Assembly (NCBI RefSeq): GCF_937874145.1
Contig: NZ_CALNBI010000295.1
Span: 1-7,280 of the forward strand
DNA: 7,280 bases
Direction: 5' to 3'
Source of the DNA: an uncultured Chitinophaga sp.
Lineage (GTDB): Bacteria > Bacteroidota > Bacteroidia > Chitinophagales > Chitinophagaceae
Part shown: positions 1 to 6,854 of the stretch, in pieces
Position numbering within the stretch: position 1 is the stretch's first letter
How the letters are laid out: each line of letters starts with the position of its first letter
The notes under the pieces: model-generated
What the model was told of the DNA's origin: nothing
The model's database searches: none
The model's input: only the letters and a program-made list of their open reading frames with translations
Made by a program: the position numbers and the translations under genes

Positions 1-525
1 AGCGGCGGCAAAACGGATTACTGCAACCAATGCCCCGAAGGCACGCAAACCTATCCCTTCGCGGAAAGCCAGGGCGGCTACCGCTGGAAGAAATACCAGT
101 ATTACGAAAACGTGAAAAGCTACGGCGGCCCCGCGAGCGGCATCAATTCGCTGGTGATCCGGTATGCGGATGTGTTGCTGATGCTGGCGGAAACGTATAT
201 CCAGGAAGACAATGCCGAAGCCGCCAGGCCTTTCATCAACCAGGTGCGCGGCAGGGTAGGGGCGTTCCAGTATACGACGCTGGGCAACAAGGCCAACGCC
301 ACCACGATCCTCATGCGCGAGCGCCAGCTGGAGCTGTCGGGCGAGCAGAGCCGGTACTTCGACCTGCTGCGCTGGGGCGTGATCAAGACCGTCCTCAACG
401 CCGAACTGAAAGCGCAGTACGGCGCGGAAACGTTCCAGGATAAACATCTGCTGCTGCCCATACCGCAGCAGGAAAAAGATACGAACCCCAATGTGGCGAA
501 TGATGTCGCCAATAGTTGGAACTAG
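1..525 (+). CDS. SusD/RagB-family nutrient-binding outer-membrane lipoprotein, C-terminal part (5' end outside window)
   Basis: An open frame runs from the first base to a TAG at 523-525 and gives about 174 residues with no start in the window, so this is the 3' end of a longer gene. SusD-family proteins are usually 450-600 residues, so roughly the last third is visible. The C-terminal SusD hallmarks appear in order: the helix RYADVLLMLAE, the MRERQLELSGEQSRYFDLLRW block (family pattern eR..El..Eg.RyfDLrRw), and the LLPIPQQEKDTNPN end segment. SusD-like proteins sit on the cell surface over a SusC TonB-dependent channel and capture glycans or peptides. A susC gene would be expected upstream, outside the window. 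The N-terminal lipobox and the ligand cannot be seen. A CxxC (CNQC) lies near the start of the visible part. The gene ends at a strong terminator, so it is the last gene of its operon. Confidence 0.93.
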   Translation, partial: SGGKTDYCNQCPEGTQTYPFAESQGGYRWKKYQYYENVKSYGGPASGINSLVIRYADVLLMLAETYIQEDNAEAARPFINQVRGRVGAFQYTTLGNKANATTILMRERQLELSGEQSRYFDLLRWGVIKTVLNAELKAQYGAETFQDKHLLLPIPQQEKDTNPNVANDVANSWN

Positions 526-546
526 GTGGAATCGTGTATTTTGGTG

Positions 547-587
547 CAGGCAGGCCGTTGCGATTTACGGTCTGCCTGTTTTTTATT
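547..587 (+). terminator. Intrinsic terminator of the susD operon
   Basis: A 12-bp stem (547-558 pairing with 567-578, one G-U pair) with an 8-nt loop is followed directly by six T and then ATT (579-587). It begins 21 nt after the susD stop. Read on the minus strand, the hairpin lies just after the converging gene's tandem TAATAA stop (588-583). In that direction it is followed by CACCAAAATAC rather than a U-tract, so it should work well for the plus-strand operon and at most weakly for the other gene. Confidence 0.88.
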
Positions 588-1371
588 ACATCCGCGGCTC
601 GATGAAGAGCGTGTTGTTGGCCATGTCCCACTCCGAAATATGCGTGGGCGAAACCACGCGCAAGGAAGGCTGGTCGAATGCCTTGGGATACAGCATGAGC
701 GTGCAGATGTCGGTGGCGGAGATGTACGGCGAGTTGGATTTGCCATGGATATGCCCGGAAGATTTGCGGCCATGGGGCACCATGAGCGGGTGGGTATGGA
801 ATTCGGTCCGGTTGACGAGCGCGTTGTTTTGGTCGAATTCCAGCAGGTAATCGTTCCCCAGCACGAAAACGTTGCTGCGCACCGGCACGGACATCACGTA
901 TACTTTCCGGGAATTCCCTTCCACGATGGGCACTACGGAAAAGTAGGTGTCGCGCACCTTTTTGAATCCCGGGTCTTTCTTCAGCATGTCGGTCACGAGG
1001 TTCCAGAGTTCCCAGATGGCGGTTTCCTGTCCGGTCATGTGGCGGCCCACTTCCATATGGGCGGTTTGCGGTTTGCCGGTTGCGTCGAAACGGAAGCTGG
1101 TGACCACGGGGTTTTGGCTGGAACCGCGGTGCGGCATGATGAGGGTGTATTCCTGGCCGTTGCGGTAACTGAGATAGTCGCTGGCGCGGAGGGATACGCG
1201 GCCAGTGGTATCGGCTTCGATCAGTTCGATACCGGTTTTACAAATCTGGATGTGTTGGTAGAGGAGCATTCCTTCCGCACGGATGGAATCGGCGATCATC
1301 GCGAGGTTTTCCTGGGCGGAGGCGTGTACGGAACACACCGCTGCCCATGTGATCAGCAGGATTTTCTTCAT
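586..1371 (-). CDS. Secreted hypothetical protein with JAMM/MPN-like His-x-His...SxxD motif
   Basis: This is a 261-residue protein. Its N-terminus is a good Sec signal peptide: MKK, a hydrophobic stretch at about residues 4-15, and a likely cut after the ASA at residues 17-19. Cys13 has no lipobox, so the mature protein should be periplasmic or secreted and soluble. The N-terminal half is not recognised. The C-terminal half has a GNDYLLEFD strand (172-180), an FHTHP segment (191-195), and then GHIHG followed by SPYISATDIC. The spacing H207-x-H209-x8-S218-x2-D221 is close to the JAMM zinc-metalloprotease motif (HxH-x7-SxxD); H192/H194 form a second possible pair. The catalytic Glu is not certain (E151, E178 or E190). 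I recall similar uncharacterised Bacteroidota proteins with a TATDIC-type segment but know no assigned function. Enzymatic activity is inference. The ATG at 1371 is preferred because it opens the signal peptide; no Shine-Dalgarno is visible. Transcription is monocistronic, divergent from the LytS-type gene and convergent with susD. Confidence 0.85.
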   Translation of the reverse strand: MKKILLITWAAVCSVHASAQENLAMIADSIRAEGMLLYQHIQICKTGIELIEADTTGRVSLRASDYLSYRNGQEYTLIMPHRGSSQNPVVTSFRFDATGKPQTAHMEVGRHMTGQETAIWELWNLVTDMLKKDPGFKKVRDTYFSVVPIVEGNSRKVYVMSVPVRSNVFVLGNDYLLEFDQNNALVNRTEFHTHPLMVPHGRKSSGHIHGKSNSPYISATDICTLMLYPKAFDQPSLRVVSPTHISEWDMANNTLFIEPRM

Positions 1372-1391
1372 AGGATAGGATATTGACCCCG

Positions 1392-1399
1392 GAAATATA
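1392..1399 (-). promoter_or_regulatory. Possible Bacteroidota -7 box for the secreted-protein gene
   Basis: Read on the minus strand this is TATATTTC, one mismatch from the Bacteroidota -7 consensus TAnnTTTG, and it lies 20 nt before the ATG at 1371. No convincing -33 TTTG element is found at the usual spacing. The call is weak and rests only on position and partial consensus. Confidence 0.25.
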
Positions 1400-1435
1400 C
1401 GATAATCCGGGAAACGGCATAGCCCCCAAACGCAA

Positions 1436-1469
1436 ATCCGTTAACCCAAACCCCTCATCCGTTAATTCC
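1436..1469 (+). promoter_or_regulatory. Putative LytTR operator, copy 1 (direct repeat ATCCGTTAA, 21-bp period)
   Basis: The 9-mer ATCCGTTAA occurs at 1436-1444 and again at 1457-1465, exactly 21 bp (two helical turns) apart. Known LytTR-domain sites are 9-bp direct repeats [TA][AC][CA]GTTN[AG][TG] separated by 12-13 bp. The half-site starting at 1458 (TCCGTTAAT) matches that pattern fully, and the one starting at 1437 (TCCGTTAAC) fits 8 of 9 positions. The element ends 58 nt before the LytS-type ATG (1528) and begins about 65 nt from the divergent ATG at 1371. A LytTR regulator is encoded two genes downstream, so autoregulation is the simplest reading. A near-identical composite element lies at 6930-6962. 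Confidence 0.68.
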
Positions 1470-1513
1470 CTGTTCTTTACAGTCGTTTATTTCGTCAACT
1501 TCGTTGTCAAAGC

Positions 1514-1520
1514 AGAGGAG
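1514..1520 (+). promoter_or_regulatory. Shine-Dalgarno that fixes the LytS-type start
   Basis: AGAGGAG lies 7 nt before the ATG at 1528. The alternative in-frame TTG at 1504 is upstream of this site and would place it inside the coding sequence, so ATG 1528 is chosen. It is unusual here because no other gene start in the window has a clear Shine-Dalgarno. Confidence 0.75.
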
Positions 1521-1527
1521 TCGTTCT

Positions 1528-2277
1528 ATGGTTACAGGTTGGATATTCGGCGCGGTCGCATCGGGGCTGTTGATCATGTGGGGGGTAAGATCGTATGGAT
1601 GTACGGTCCGGCTGCGCAAACGTTTGAGGGCTCAGGCTGAACTGCTCCGCAAGCAAGGGGCTGAATTGGAGAGAATGGAGGGTTTGTTGGGATTGAAATT
1701 GCTGCAGGCGAGGCTTAACCCCCATTTTCTCTTCAACTCCCTGAATTCCATCCAGTATTTTATCAGCCTGGACGACAAAAAGACTTCCCTCCAATACATC
1801 GGGAGGTTTTCGGCGTTTCTCCGCAAAATGATCCAGTTTGGGGACGAAACAGCCATCCAGCTGCACGACGAAACGGAACTGGTGCGCGATTACCTCCTGC
1901 TGGAGCAATACCGCTTCCCCGACCGTTTCGATTTCGTTATCAGGACTTTAGGCGATGCCGGGCTGGAAGAAGTACCCCCTTTCCTCACGCACCACCTGGT
2001 GGAGGAAGCGCTTTACAAAGGCGTGCTCCATCTCGACCGATCGGAAAAAGGGATGATCAGCATAGAAGTAAGGCCGGAAGGAGACAGCATCCGCATGGAA
2101 ATTACCGACAACGGCATCAGCGGGCATTTCGGAAAAGACATGGAAAGCCATGCCGCCATGCTCGAAGAACGAATCAACCGTTTCAACGCCCTCCACACCC
2201 GGAACATCCGGCTCGAAAGCCGTAAAGCCGTCAACGGGCCCGGGCGCGAAAACACGACCGTCGTCACCATCCGATGA
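1528..2277 (+). CDS. LytS/YehU-type membrane sensor histidine kinase with degenerate ATP-binding domain
   Basis: This is a 249-residue protein from ATG 1528. One N-terminal transmembrane helix (about residues 3-20) is followed by a basic stop-transfer stretch and a coiled-coil-like linker (about 28-60). The His_kinase domain (PF06580 type) follows: LQARLNPHFLFNSLNSI holds the phospho-accepting His66, and DETELVRDYLLLEQYRF is the second family block. There is no extracellular sensor domain. The ATP-binding half is eroded. The usual QPLVENAIKHG N-box reads THHLVEEALYKG (residues 154-165), with the Mg/ATP-binding Asn replaced by Glu160. The DNGxG box is DNGISG (194-199), and the glycine-rich G2 segment before the final ERI helix reads SHAAMLEERI. 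The protein may therefore be a weak or inactive kinase, or act by heterodimerising. The downstream LytTR gene starts 39 nt later and is almost certainly co-transcribed. A putative LytTR operator lies upstream. Family identity is secure; the kinase activity is open. Confidence 0.9.
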   Translation: MVTGWIFGAVASGLLIMWGVRSYGCTVRLRKRLRAQAELLRKQGAELERMEGLLGLKLLQARLNPHFLFNSLNSIQYFISLDDKKTSLQYIGRFSAFLRKMIQFGDETAIQLHDETELVRDYLLLEQYRFPDRFDFVIRTLGDAGLEEVPPFLTHHLVEEALYKGVLHLDRSEKGMISIEVRPEGDSIRMEITDNGISGHFGKDMESHAAMLEERINRFNALHTRNIRLESRKAVNGPGRENTTVVTIR

Positions 2278-2316
2278 AAAAAACACCGTATCTTGTTACC
2301 ACCTCAAAACCCGTTT

Positions 2317-3075
2317 ATGAAATGCAAAGCGCTCATTGTGGAAGATGAAGTCCTGAGCCGCCAATTCCTTGCCAATATGGTCCGCGAGCACTGTCCGCAG
2401 CTGGAGCTCGCCGGCGCCGCGTCTAGCGTCGACGAAGCGGTGCAGATGATCGAAACACTTTCCCCGCAGCTGGTATTCCTCGATATCGAGATGCAAACGG
2501 GCACCGGGTTCGATGTATTGCAACGCGCTTCCGGCCACAAATTCCACGTCATTTTCACCACCGCCTTTGATCATTACGCTATCCGCGCCATCAAATTCTC
2601 CGCTGTTGATTACCTCCTGAAGCCCATCGCATACGACGAGCTGCAGGAAGCCGTCGCCAAAGCGCTGCGGCAAATGGAATCCACCGGCGACGATAACCGC
2701 CTCGACCTCCTCCTCAAGAATATCTCCCGCCCGCCAGGCGACGATTTCTGCATCAGCCTTTCCACTTCGGAAGGCGTGGATTTCGTACCGCTTTCCACCA
2801 TCATCCGCCTGGAAGCCAAAGGCCCGTACACCATCTTTTTCCTGAAAGACGGCCGGCAGATCATGGTCAGCCGCAACCTGAAGGAATACGAAATGACCTT
2901 GCAGGAATACGGCTTCTTCCGCATCCACAATTCCAACATCATCAATTTGAAAGATGTAAAACGCTGGGTGAAGACCGACGGCGGTTATGCCATCATGAGC
3001 GACGGCGCCATGGTCGCCATTTCCCCTAAGAAGAAGGAAGATTTCATGACACTGATGACAAAGCGGATGGTGTAA
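2317..3075 (+). CDS. LytTR-family response regulator (receiver + LytTR DNA-binding domain)
   Basis: This is a 252-residue cytosolic transcription regulator from ATG 2317 (MKCKALIVEDE); a TTG further upstream at 2293 would add eight unrelated residues. The receiver domain spans about residues 1-120. Its acidic pocket is E9-D10-E11, the phospho-acceptor is Asp56 in FLDIEM, the switch Thr is Thr82 in IFTTAFD, and Lys102 lies in LLKP, so all key residues are present. The LytTR domain covers about 145-252, with LEAKGPYTIFFLKDGRQIMV, the SRNLKEYE helix and the FRIHNSNIINLKDV block. It is the cognate partner of the LytS-type protein encoded just upstream. LytTR proteins bind paired 9-bp direct repeats, and such repeats with 21-bp period are found at 1436-1469 and 6930-6962. 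The last 32 bp overlap the 3' end of the opposing hybrid kinase gene. Confidence 0.95.
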   Translation: MKCKALIVEDEVLSRQFLANMVREHCPQLELAGAASSVDEAVQMIETLSPQLVFLDIEMQTGTGFDVLQRASGHKFHVIFTTAFDHYAIRAIKFSAVDYLLKPIAYDELQEAVAKALRQMESTGDDNRLDLLLKNISRPPGDDFCISLSTSEGVDFVPLSTIIRLEAKGPYTIFFLKDGRQIMVSRNLKEYEMTLQEYGFFRIHNSNIINLKDVKRWVKTDGGYAIMSDGAMVAISPKKKEDFMTLMTKRMV

Positions 3076-5350
3076 GCTGCCGCAGTTCTTCCATCGCCTG
3101 TTCCAGCACCTGCCTGATCTTTTGCAGTTGCGCGGGCTCGGCTGTCCGGTTTTGCTGGAGGGCCCGCAGTTCCGCGCCGATATGGTCCGTTAGCCCGAAG
3201 AAGCCGGCGGAGGTGCTCATGGTGTGCGCGATTTTGTAGAGTTGTTCCCCGTTACCGGACGCGGCGGCTTTTTCGAGGGCTTTGATGTCTTTGGGGGCCT
3301 GCTGGAGGAAGGTGCGGATCATTTCCTGCATGAACGCGGCGTTGTGGCGCGTTTGCTCGCGGAGGAAGCGGAGATCGGCCACGGGGGCGGGCCGGTTGCC
3401 AACGATGGCGCTCAGCAATTCGTGTTCACGGAAAGGTTTGGATAGATAGCCGTTCATCCCGGCGGCGAGGCATTTCTCTTTTTCGCCGCTGAAGGCATGC
3501 GCGGTAATGGCTACGATGGGCGTCTGCAACCCCAGCTCTTCGCGGATCTTGCGGGTGGCGGCGTATCCGTCCATCCCGGGGATCTGGATGTCCATGAGGA
3601 TGAGGTCCACGGTGTTTTTCCGCAGCCAGGCCAGGGCTTTGGTACCGCTGTTGACGCCGAACGCTGTATAGCCATTATTTTCCAGCATGAGGCGGGTCAT
3701 TTTCTGGTTGAGGACGTTGTCTTCCACCACCAATACCCTGCAACCCGCGCCCTCTGCGGCGGCGGCTGCTTCGGGCTGGCAATGATCCCCGAACGATGCG
3801 GCTTTGACGAAAGGTAACTTCACGAGGAATTCCGTGCCTTTGCCCGGCTTGCTTTCCAGCGTAATGGAACCGCCCATGATCTGCGCCAGCTCCCGCGCGA
3901 TGGCCAGGCCCAGCCCCGATCCGCCGAACTTCCGGGAGATCGCAGTGTCGGCCTGCGTGAACCGTTCGAACACGGCTGCCTGCTTGGCGGCGGAGATCCC
4001 GATGCCGGTGTCGCGGATGCGGAATACGGCGCGCAGGGAATGAGGCGTGTCGGCTTCTGCCGTACAGGTGATGGCGATGCTGCCCTTTTCGGTGAATTTA
4101 ACGGCGTTGCCGATGATGTTGAGCAATATTTGAGATACGCGCATGCTGTCGCCCAGGAGCGGCTGCGCGAGGGGCTCGCTGATGGTGCAGGTATATTCCA
4201 GTTCCTTGCTGCGAACCCTGGGATCCAGCATGAGGCCGATGGCATGGAGCATCTGCGGGATGTTCAGGGGCGCCGCCGCCACGGTGATCTTGCCGGCGTC
4301 GAGCTTGCTGAGGTCCATGATATCGTTGATGGTCGACAATAAATTGCTGCCCGAAGTGCAAATGGCTTCCAGGTACTCGCTCTGTCGGGAGGACAACCGC
4401 GTCTTCTTCAACAATTCCGTAAAACCCAGGATGGCGGTCAGCGGCGTGCGCAGCTCATGGCTCATGTTCGCCACGAATTCCGATTTCGCTTTCGAAGAAT
4501 CTTCCGCCATCACCCTTGCTTTCTCCAGTTGCTCTTCTATCGTTTTCCGGAGGAAGAATGTAGGGATATCCGCGGAGCCTGCGGCCGACACCGGCGAACC
4601 GCTTTCCTGCGATAATCTTTTCAGGTGCTCGTTCATCTTATGCGGCGGCGACATCACGAAGGTGCATTGCGCATCTCCCTTGGCCCGGCAGCTGATTTCC
4701 ACCGCGGTGAGCGGCAGCCCGAAGCTTTCCTGGCACCAGCCGGTGGAATACCCCGCGCTCATGATGCACACCGGCGATTCCGATTTGGCGCCTGCCCGCA
4801 CCCACGCATCCGCTTCAAACGAAAACGGATGGTGGTAATGCAGGAAATAGTTATCATCGGGCGTAGGCGAACTGGTGGGCAGGATGTCCACGAAAGCCCA
4901 GCCCGTATAGGCGAAGTGAACCGGCCCCGCCGACAGGCGCGACAGCGGGTCGGTGACGTGCATTTTAGCATGGAAAGCCTTGGCGTCGTTGATGCCGATG
5001 GCATGCGAAATATCGAACAGGAAATCGCGCCCGATGCCGAAAGCCTCGCTCTGGCTGCGGTCGGCATACAGATGCATGATGCTGTCGAGAAAATCCTTGG
5101 AAAAAGCCGAAGCCCTCACCAATACATATCGCTCATCGGAGATCTCGATAGTGCCTTCTGATGGCCGCATACGGATGTCGGAGAAATACGCTTTCACTTT
5201 TTCTTCCGCGGCACGGAAATAAGGACTAAACTCCGCCGGAACTTTGACGGAGGGGGCATCGGTAGTTGGCAGCGGATGCGGGGCGGAAGCGGCAGCTTCC
5301 AGTTCCCTGATCCGGTTTTTCAATGCTGCAATTTGATCAGTTGCTTTCAT
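3044..5350 (-). CDS. Soluble hybrid sensor histidine kinase: XylR_N/V4R-like sensor + HisKA + HATPase + receiver + HPt
   Basis: This is a 768-residue protein with no transmembrane segment or signal peptide, so it is cytosolic. A short coiled coil (about 3-22) precedes a region like the XylR/DmpR/PoxR N-terminal sensor (about 60-170). A V4R-like part (about 170-235) follows, with the conserved pattern PVCIMSAGYSTGWC...EISCRAKGDAQC and cysteines at 195, 206, 221 and 229. In that family this region binds small hydrophobic or aromatic ligands, and the cysteines bind zinc. The kinase core comes next: SHELRTP (His298), N-box NIIGNAVKFT (411-420), DTGIGI (447-452), FERFTQAD, and GGSGLGL (476-482), all intact. 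The receiver (about 536-650) has E543-D544, Asp587, Thr616 and Lys638. A C-terminal HPt-like helix bundle has AHTMSTSAGFFG with His709; the usual LKG after the His is MST. ATG 5350 is preferred over a TTG at 5362 that would overlap the FMO stop. It begins 4 nt after that stop, so the two genes are translationally close. No DNA-binding output is present; the phosphoryl acceptor is unknown. Confidence 0.93.
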   Translation of the reverse strand: MKATDQIAALKNRIRELEAAASAPHPLPTTDAPSVKVPAEFSPYFRAAEEKVKAYFSDIRMRPSEGTIEISDERYVLVRASAFSKDFLDSIMHLYADRSQSEAFGIGRDFLFDISHAIGINDAKAFHAKMHVTDPLSRLSAGPVHFAYTGWAFVDILPTSSPTPDDNYFLHYHHPFSFEADAWVRAGAKSESPVCIMSAGYSTGWCQESFGLPLTAVEISCRAKGDAQCTFVMSPPHKMNEHLKRLSQESGSPVSAAGSADIPTFFLRKTIEEQLEKARVMAEDSSKAKSEFVANMSHELRTPLTAILGFTELLKKTRLSSRQSEYLEAICTSGSNLLSTINDIMDLSKLDAGKITVAAAPLNIPQMLHAIGLMLDPRVRSKELEYTCTISEPLAQPLLGDSMRVSQILLNIIGNAVKFTEKGSIAITCTAEADTPHSLRAVFRIRDTGIGISAAKQAAVFERFTQADTAISRKFGGSGLGLAIARELAQIMGGSITLESKPGKGTEFLVKLPFVKAASFGDHCQPEAAAAAEGAGCRVLVVEDNVLNQKMTRLMLENNGYTAFGVNSGTKALAWLRKNTVDLILMDIQIPGMDGYAATRKIREELGLQTPIVAITAHAFSGEKEKCLAAGMNGYLSKPFREHELLSAIVGNRPAPVADLRFLREQTRHNAAFMQEMIRTFLQQAPKDIKALEKAAASGNGEQLYKIAHTMSTSAGFFGLTDHIGAELRALQQNRTAEPAQLQKIRQVLEQAMEELRQLTPSALSSVS

Positions 5351-5354
5351 GTTT

Positions 5355-6854
5355 TCAGGCAATGGCGTCTGCGGTACGAACGGCCGTCCGCGACCGGGGT
5401 ATTTCCTTCGGGGAATCTCCCAGTAAAATACGATAATCTTTCGGGTTGATGGGCTTAAAAAATTCGTAAGGAATCCAACGGGTGGCGGTGGTGCGCAGGC
5501 CCATGTCCCGCATCAGCTGGTCCAGGTGCATGAAGTTGAAAGGCGCCACGCAGGTGCCGCTGAACTCCCCGGCAATAGGCCTGCCCGTTTTCCGCCAGTT
5601 GTCCATATACGCCATGTCGTCGCGGATTTGTTCCGGGGCGGGAAGGCGCAAACTTCTTTGTGCGTAACGCAACAGCCAGTTGGCCGCCACCTCGGAAGTG
5701 AGGGTGGTGAAGAGGCTGGAATTGTACCCCACGAACCCGAGGTTCGGCACATCGGGGTGGATGATGTTGCGGAACAAACGGAAATGGCCGTTATCGCCGA
5801 TAATGTGCTTGCGGTATTGCTCGTCGAGGAAATGCAGGGTTTGGCGGAAGCCGGTGCCGCAAACAAGTAAGTCTGCCTGGATAGCCGCGCCGTTGGTGAG
5901 ATAGATCGTTTCGCCGTCGATCCGCGCGATCTCCGTTTGTTGCGCCTGTATCGCGCCGCTTTTTACTTTCTCATAAAACCCTACGGGCGCCACGCCCAGG
6001 CTGCAGCTGATCTGGTCTTCGATCTTGTGCGAGGGGAGCATATTGCAGGCCTTGAGGTTGAATTGTTTTTTCAGCAGCAGTTCCAGTCCGCGCCATTGCA
6101 TCCATACCATCGGTTTGCCGGCGCTGTGCAGGAATTTCTGGAAAGCGGTTTTGCGGGGGGCATTGAAGAAGGCTTCGGAGAATCGCGAGAAAAGCAGGTA
6201 GCGCATATTGATGAGGTTACCGAAATAGCGCGGCACTTTCCATTGCGCTTTGCGGAACAGCAGGTGGCATGCGGTGGCGTTATCTGCCGCGAGCGTTGCC
6301 ACGTCGGTCGCGGATTTGGCGAACCCTACCACGGCCACGCGTTTATTTTTCAGGACCTCCGGACCGGCTACCTGGCTGGAATGGAGGATTTGCCCCCGGA
6401 AGGTTTCCGCCCCCGGGAATGCCGGGATGCTCGGGGTGCTGAATGTACCGGTGCATACGGCCATGAAATCGAAAGCCAGCGTATCGGTCTGATGGCTGAG
6501 GAGGTCGGTTACATCCGCCAGCCAGGCGCCGTCTTCCTGCCGCAGCCACGACACCGCCGTGTTGAAACGGATATGCGGAAGGATGCCGAAATGTTCGGCA
6601 TACGAATGGAGATATTGCTGTACCTGTTCACCGGAGGGCCAGAGGGGATAATCGCCGGGCATGGGGAAGTCGGAGAAAGCGTATTCATCGCGGGTGGTTT
6701 GGGTGGCTACGCCGTGATAGGAGCGGCTCTTTTCCCAGACACCGCCGATAGCGGCGGCTTTTTCGATGAGAGTGACGCGGTATCCCGCGCGGAGAAAGGT
6801 TTTCGCAGTGGCCAGGCCGCTCAGGCCCGCGCCGATGATGCCGATGTGTTGCAT
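5355..6854 (-). CDS. Flavin-containing monooxygenase (class B, plant FMO1-like), NAD(P)/FAD-dependent
   Basis: This is a 499-residue cytosolic enzyme from ATG 6854. That start puts the FAD-binding GIIGAGLSG (G8-x-G10-x2-G13) right at the N-terminus, as usual; the open frame extends 43 residues upstream but with no conserved content. The second half of the FAD fold shows EKAAAIGGVW (31-40). The FMO signature FxGxxxH is FRGQILHSS (152-160). The NADPH Rossmann motif is VVGFAKSATDVA (175-186), with Ala179 where the second Gly is expected. The distal motif LLVCGTGF (329-336) is intact. Stretches such as ATQTTRDEYAFSDFP, YLHSYAEHFGILPHIRFN and NIIHPDVPNLGFVGY resemble, from memory, plant FMO1-type N-hydroxylases more than Baeyer-Villiger enzymes. 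FMOs use NADPH and O2 to oxygenate soft N, S or other nucleophiles; the substrate here is unknown. It is the first gene of a two-gene operon with the hybrid kinase. Confidence 0.93.
   Translation of the reverse strand: MQHIGIIGAGLSGLATAKTFLRAGYRVTLIEKAAAIGGVWEKSRSYHGVATQTTRDEYAFSDFPMPGDYPLWPSGEQVQQYLHSYAEHFGILPHIRFNTAVSWLRQEDGAWLADVTDLLSHQTDTLAFDFMAVCTGTFSTPSIPAFPGAETFRGQILHSSQVAGPEVLKNKRVAVVGFAKSATDVATLAADNATACHLLFRKAQWKVPRYFGNLINMRYLLFSRFSEAFFNAPRKTAFQKFLHSAGKPMVWMQWRGLELLLKKQFNLKACNMLPSHKIEDQISCSLGVAPVGFYEKVKSGAIQAQQTEIARIDGETIYLTNGAAIQADLLVCGTGFRQTLHFLDEQYRKHIIGDNGHFRLFRNIIHPDVPNLGFVGYNSSLFTTLTSEVAANWLLRYAQRSLRLPAPEQIRDDMAYMDNWRKTGRPIAGEFSGTCVAPFNFMHLDQLMRDMGLRTTATRWIPYEFFKPINPKDYRILLGDSPKEIPRSRTAVRTADAIA

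Noticed and set aside
526..1386. Long open frame on the plus strand (286 codons)
   Set aside because: It is antisense to the 586-1371 gene, whose signal peptide and ordered C-terminal motif are convincing. The plus-strand product has no recognisable motif and starts inside the terminator region.
1383..1406. TTGACC ... GATAAT as a sigma70-like promoter on the plus strand
   Set aside because: The spacer is only 12 bp, and primary Bacteroidota promoters do not use the -35/-10 consensus.
3186..3194. TCCGTTAGC, a LytTR-like half-site inside the hybrid kinase gene
   Set aside because: There is no second half-site 21 bp away on either side, and it lies in coding sequence, so it is probably chance.
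4143..4838. Open plus-strand frame of 231 codons
   Set aside because: It is antisense to the hybrid kinase, with all kinase boxes in the minus frame; no motif or start signal supports it.
5351..5362. TTG start for the hybrid kinase at 5362
   Set aside because: It adds only four residues and overlaps the FMO stop; the ATG at 5350 is 4 nt after that stop and is the more likely start.
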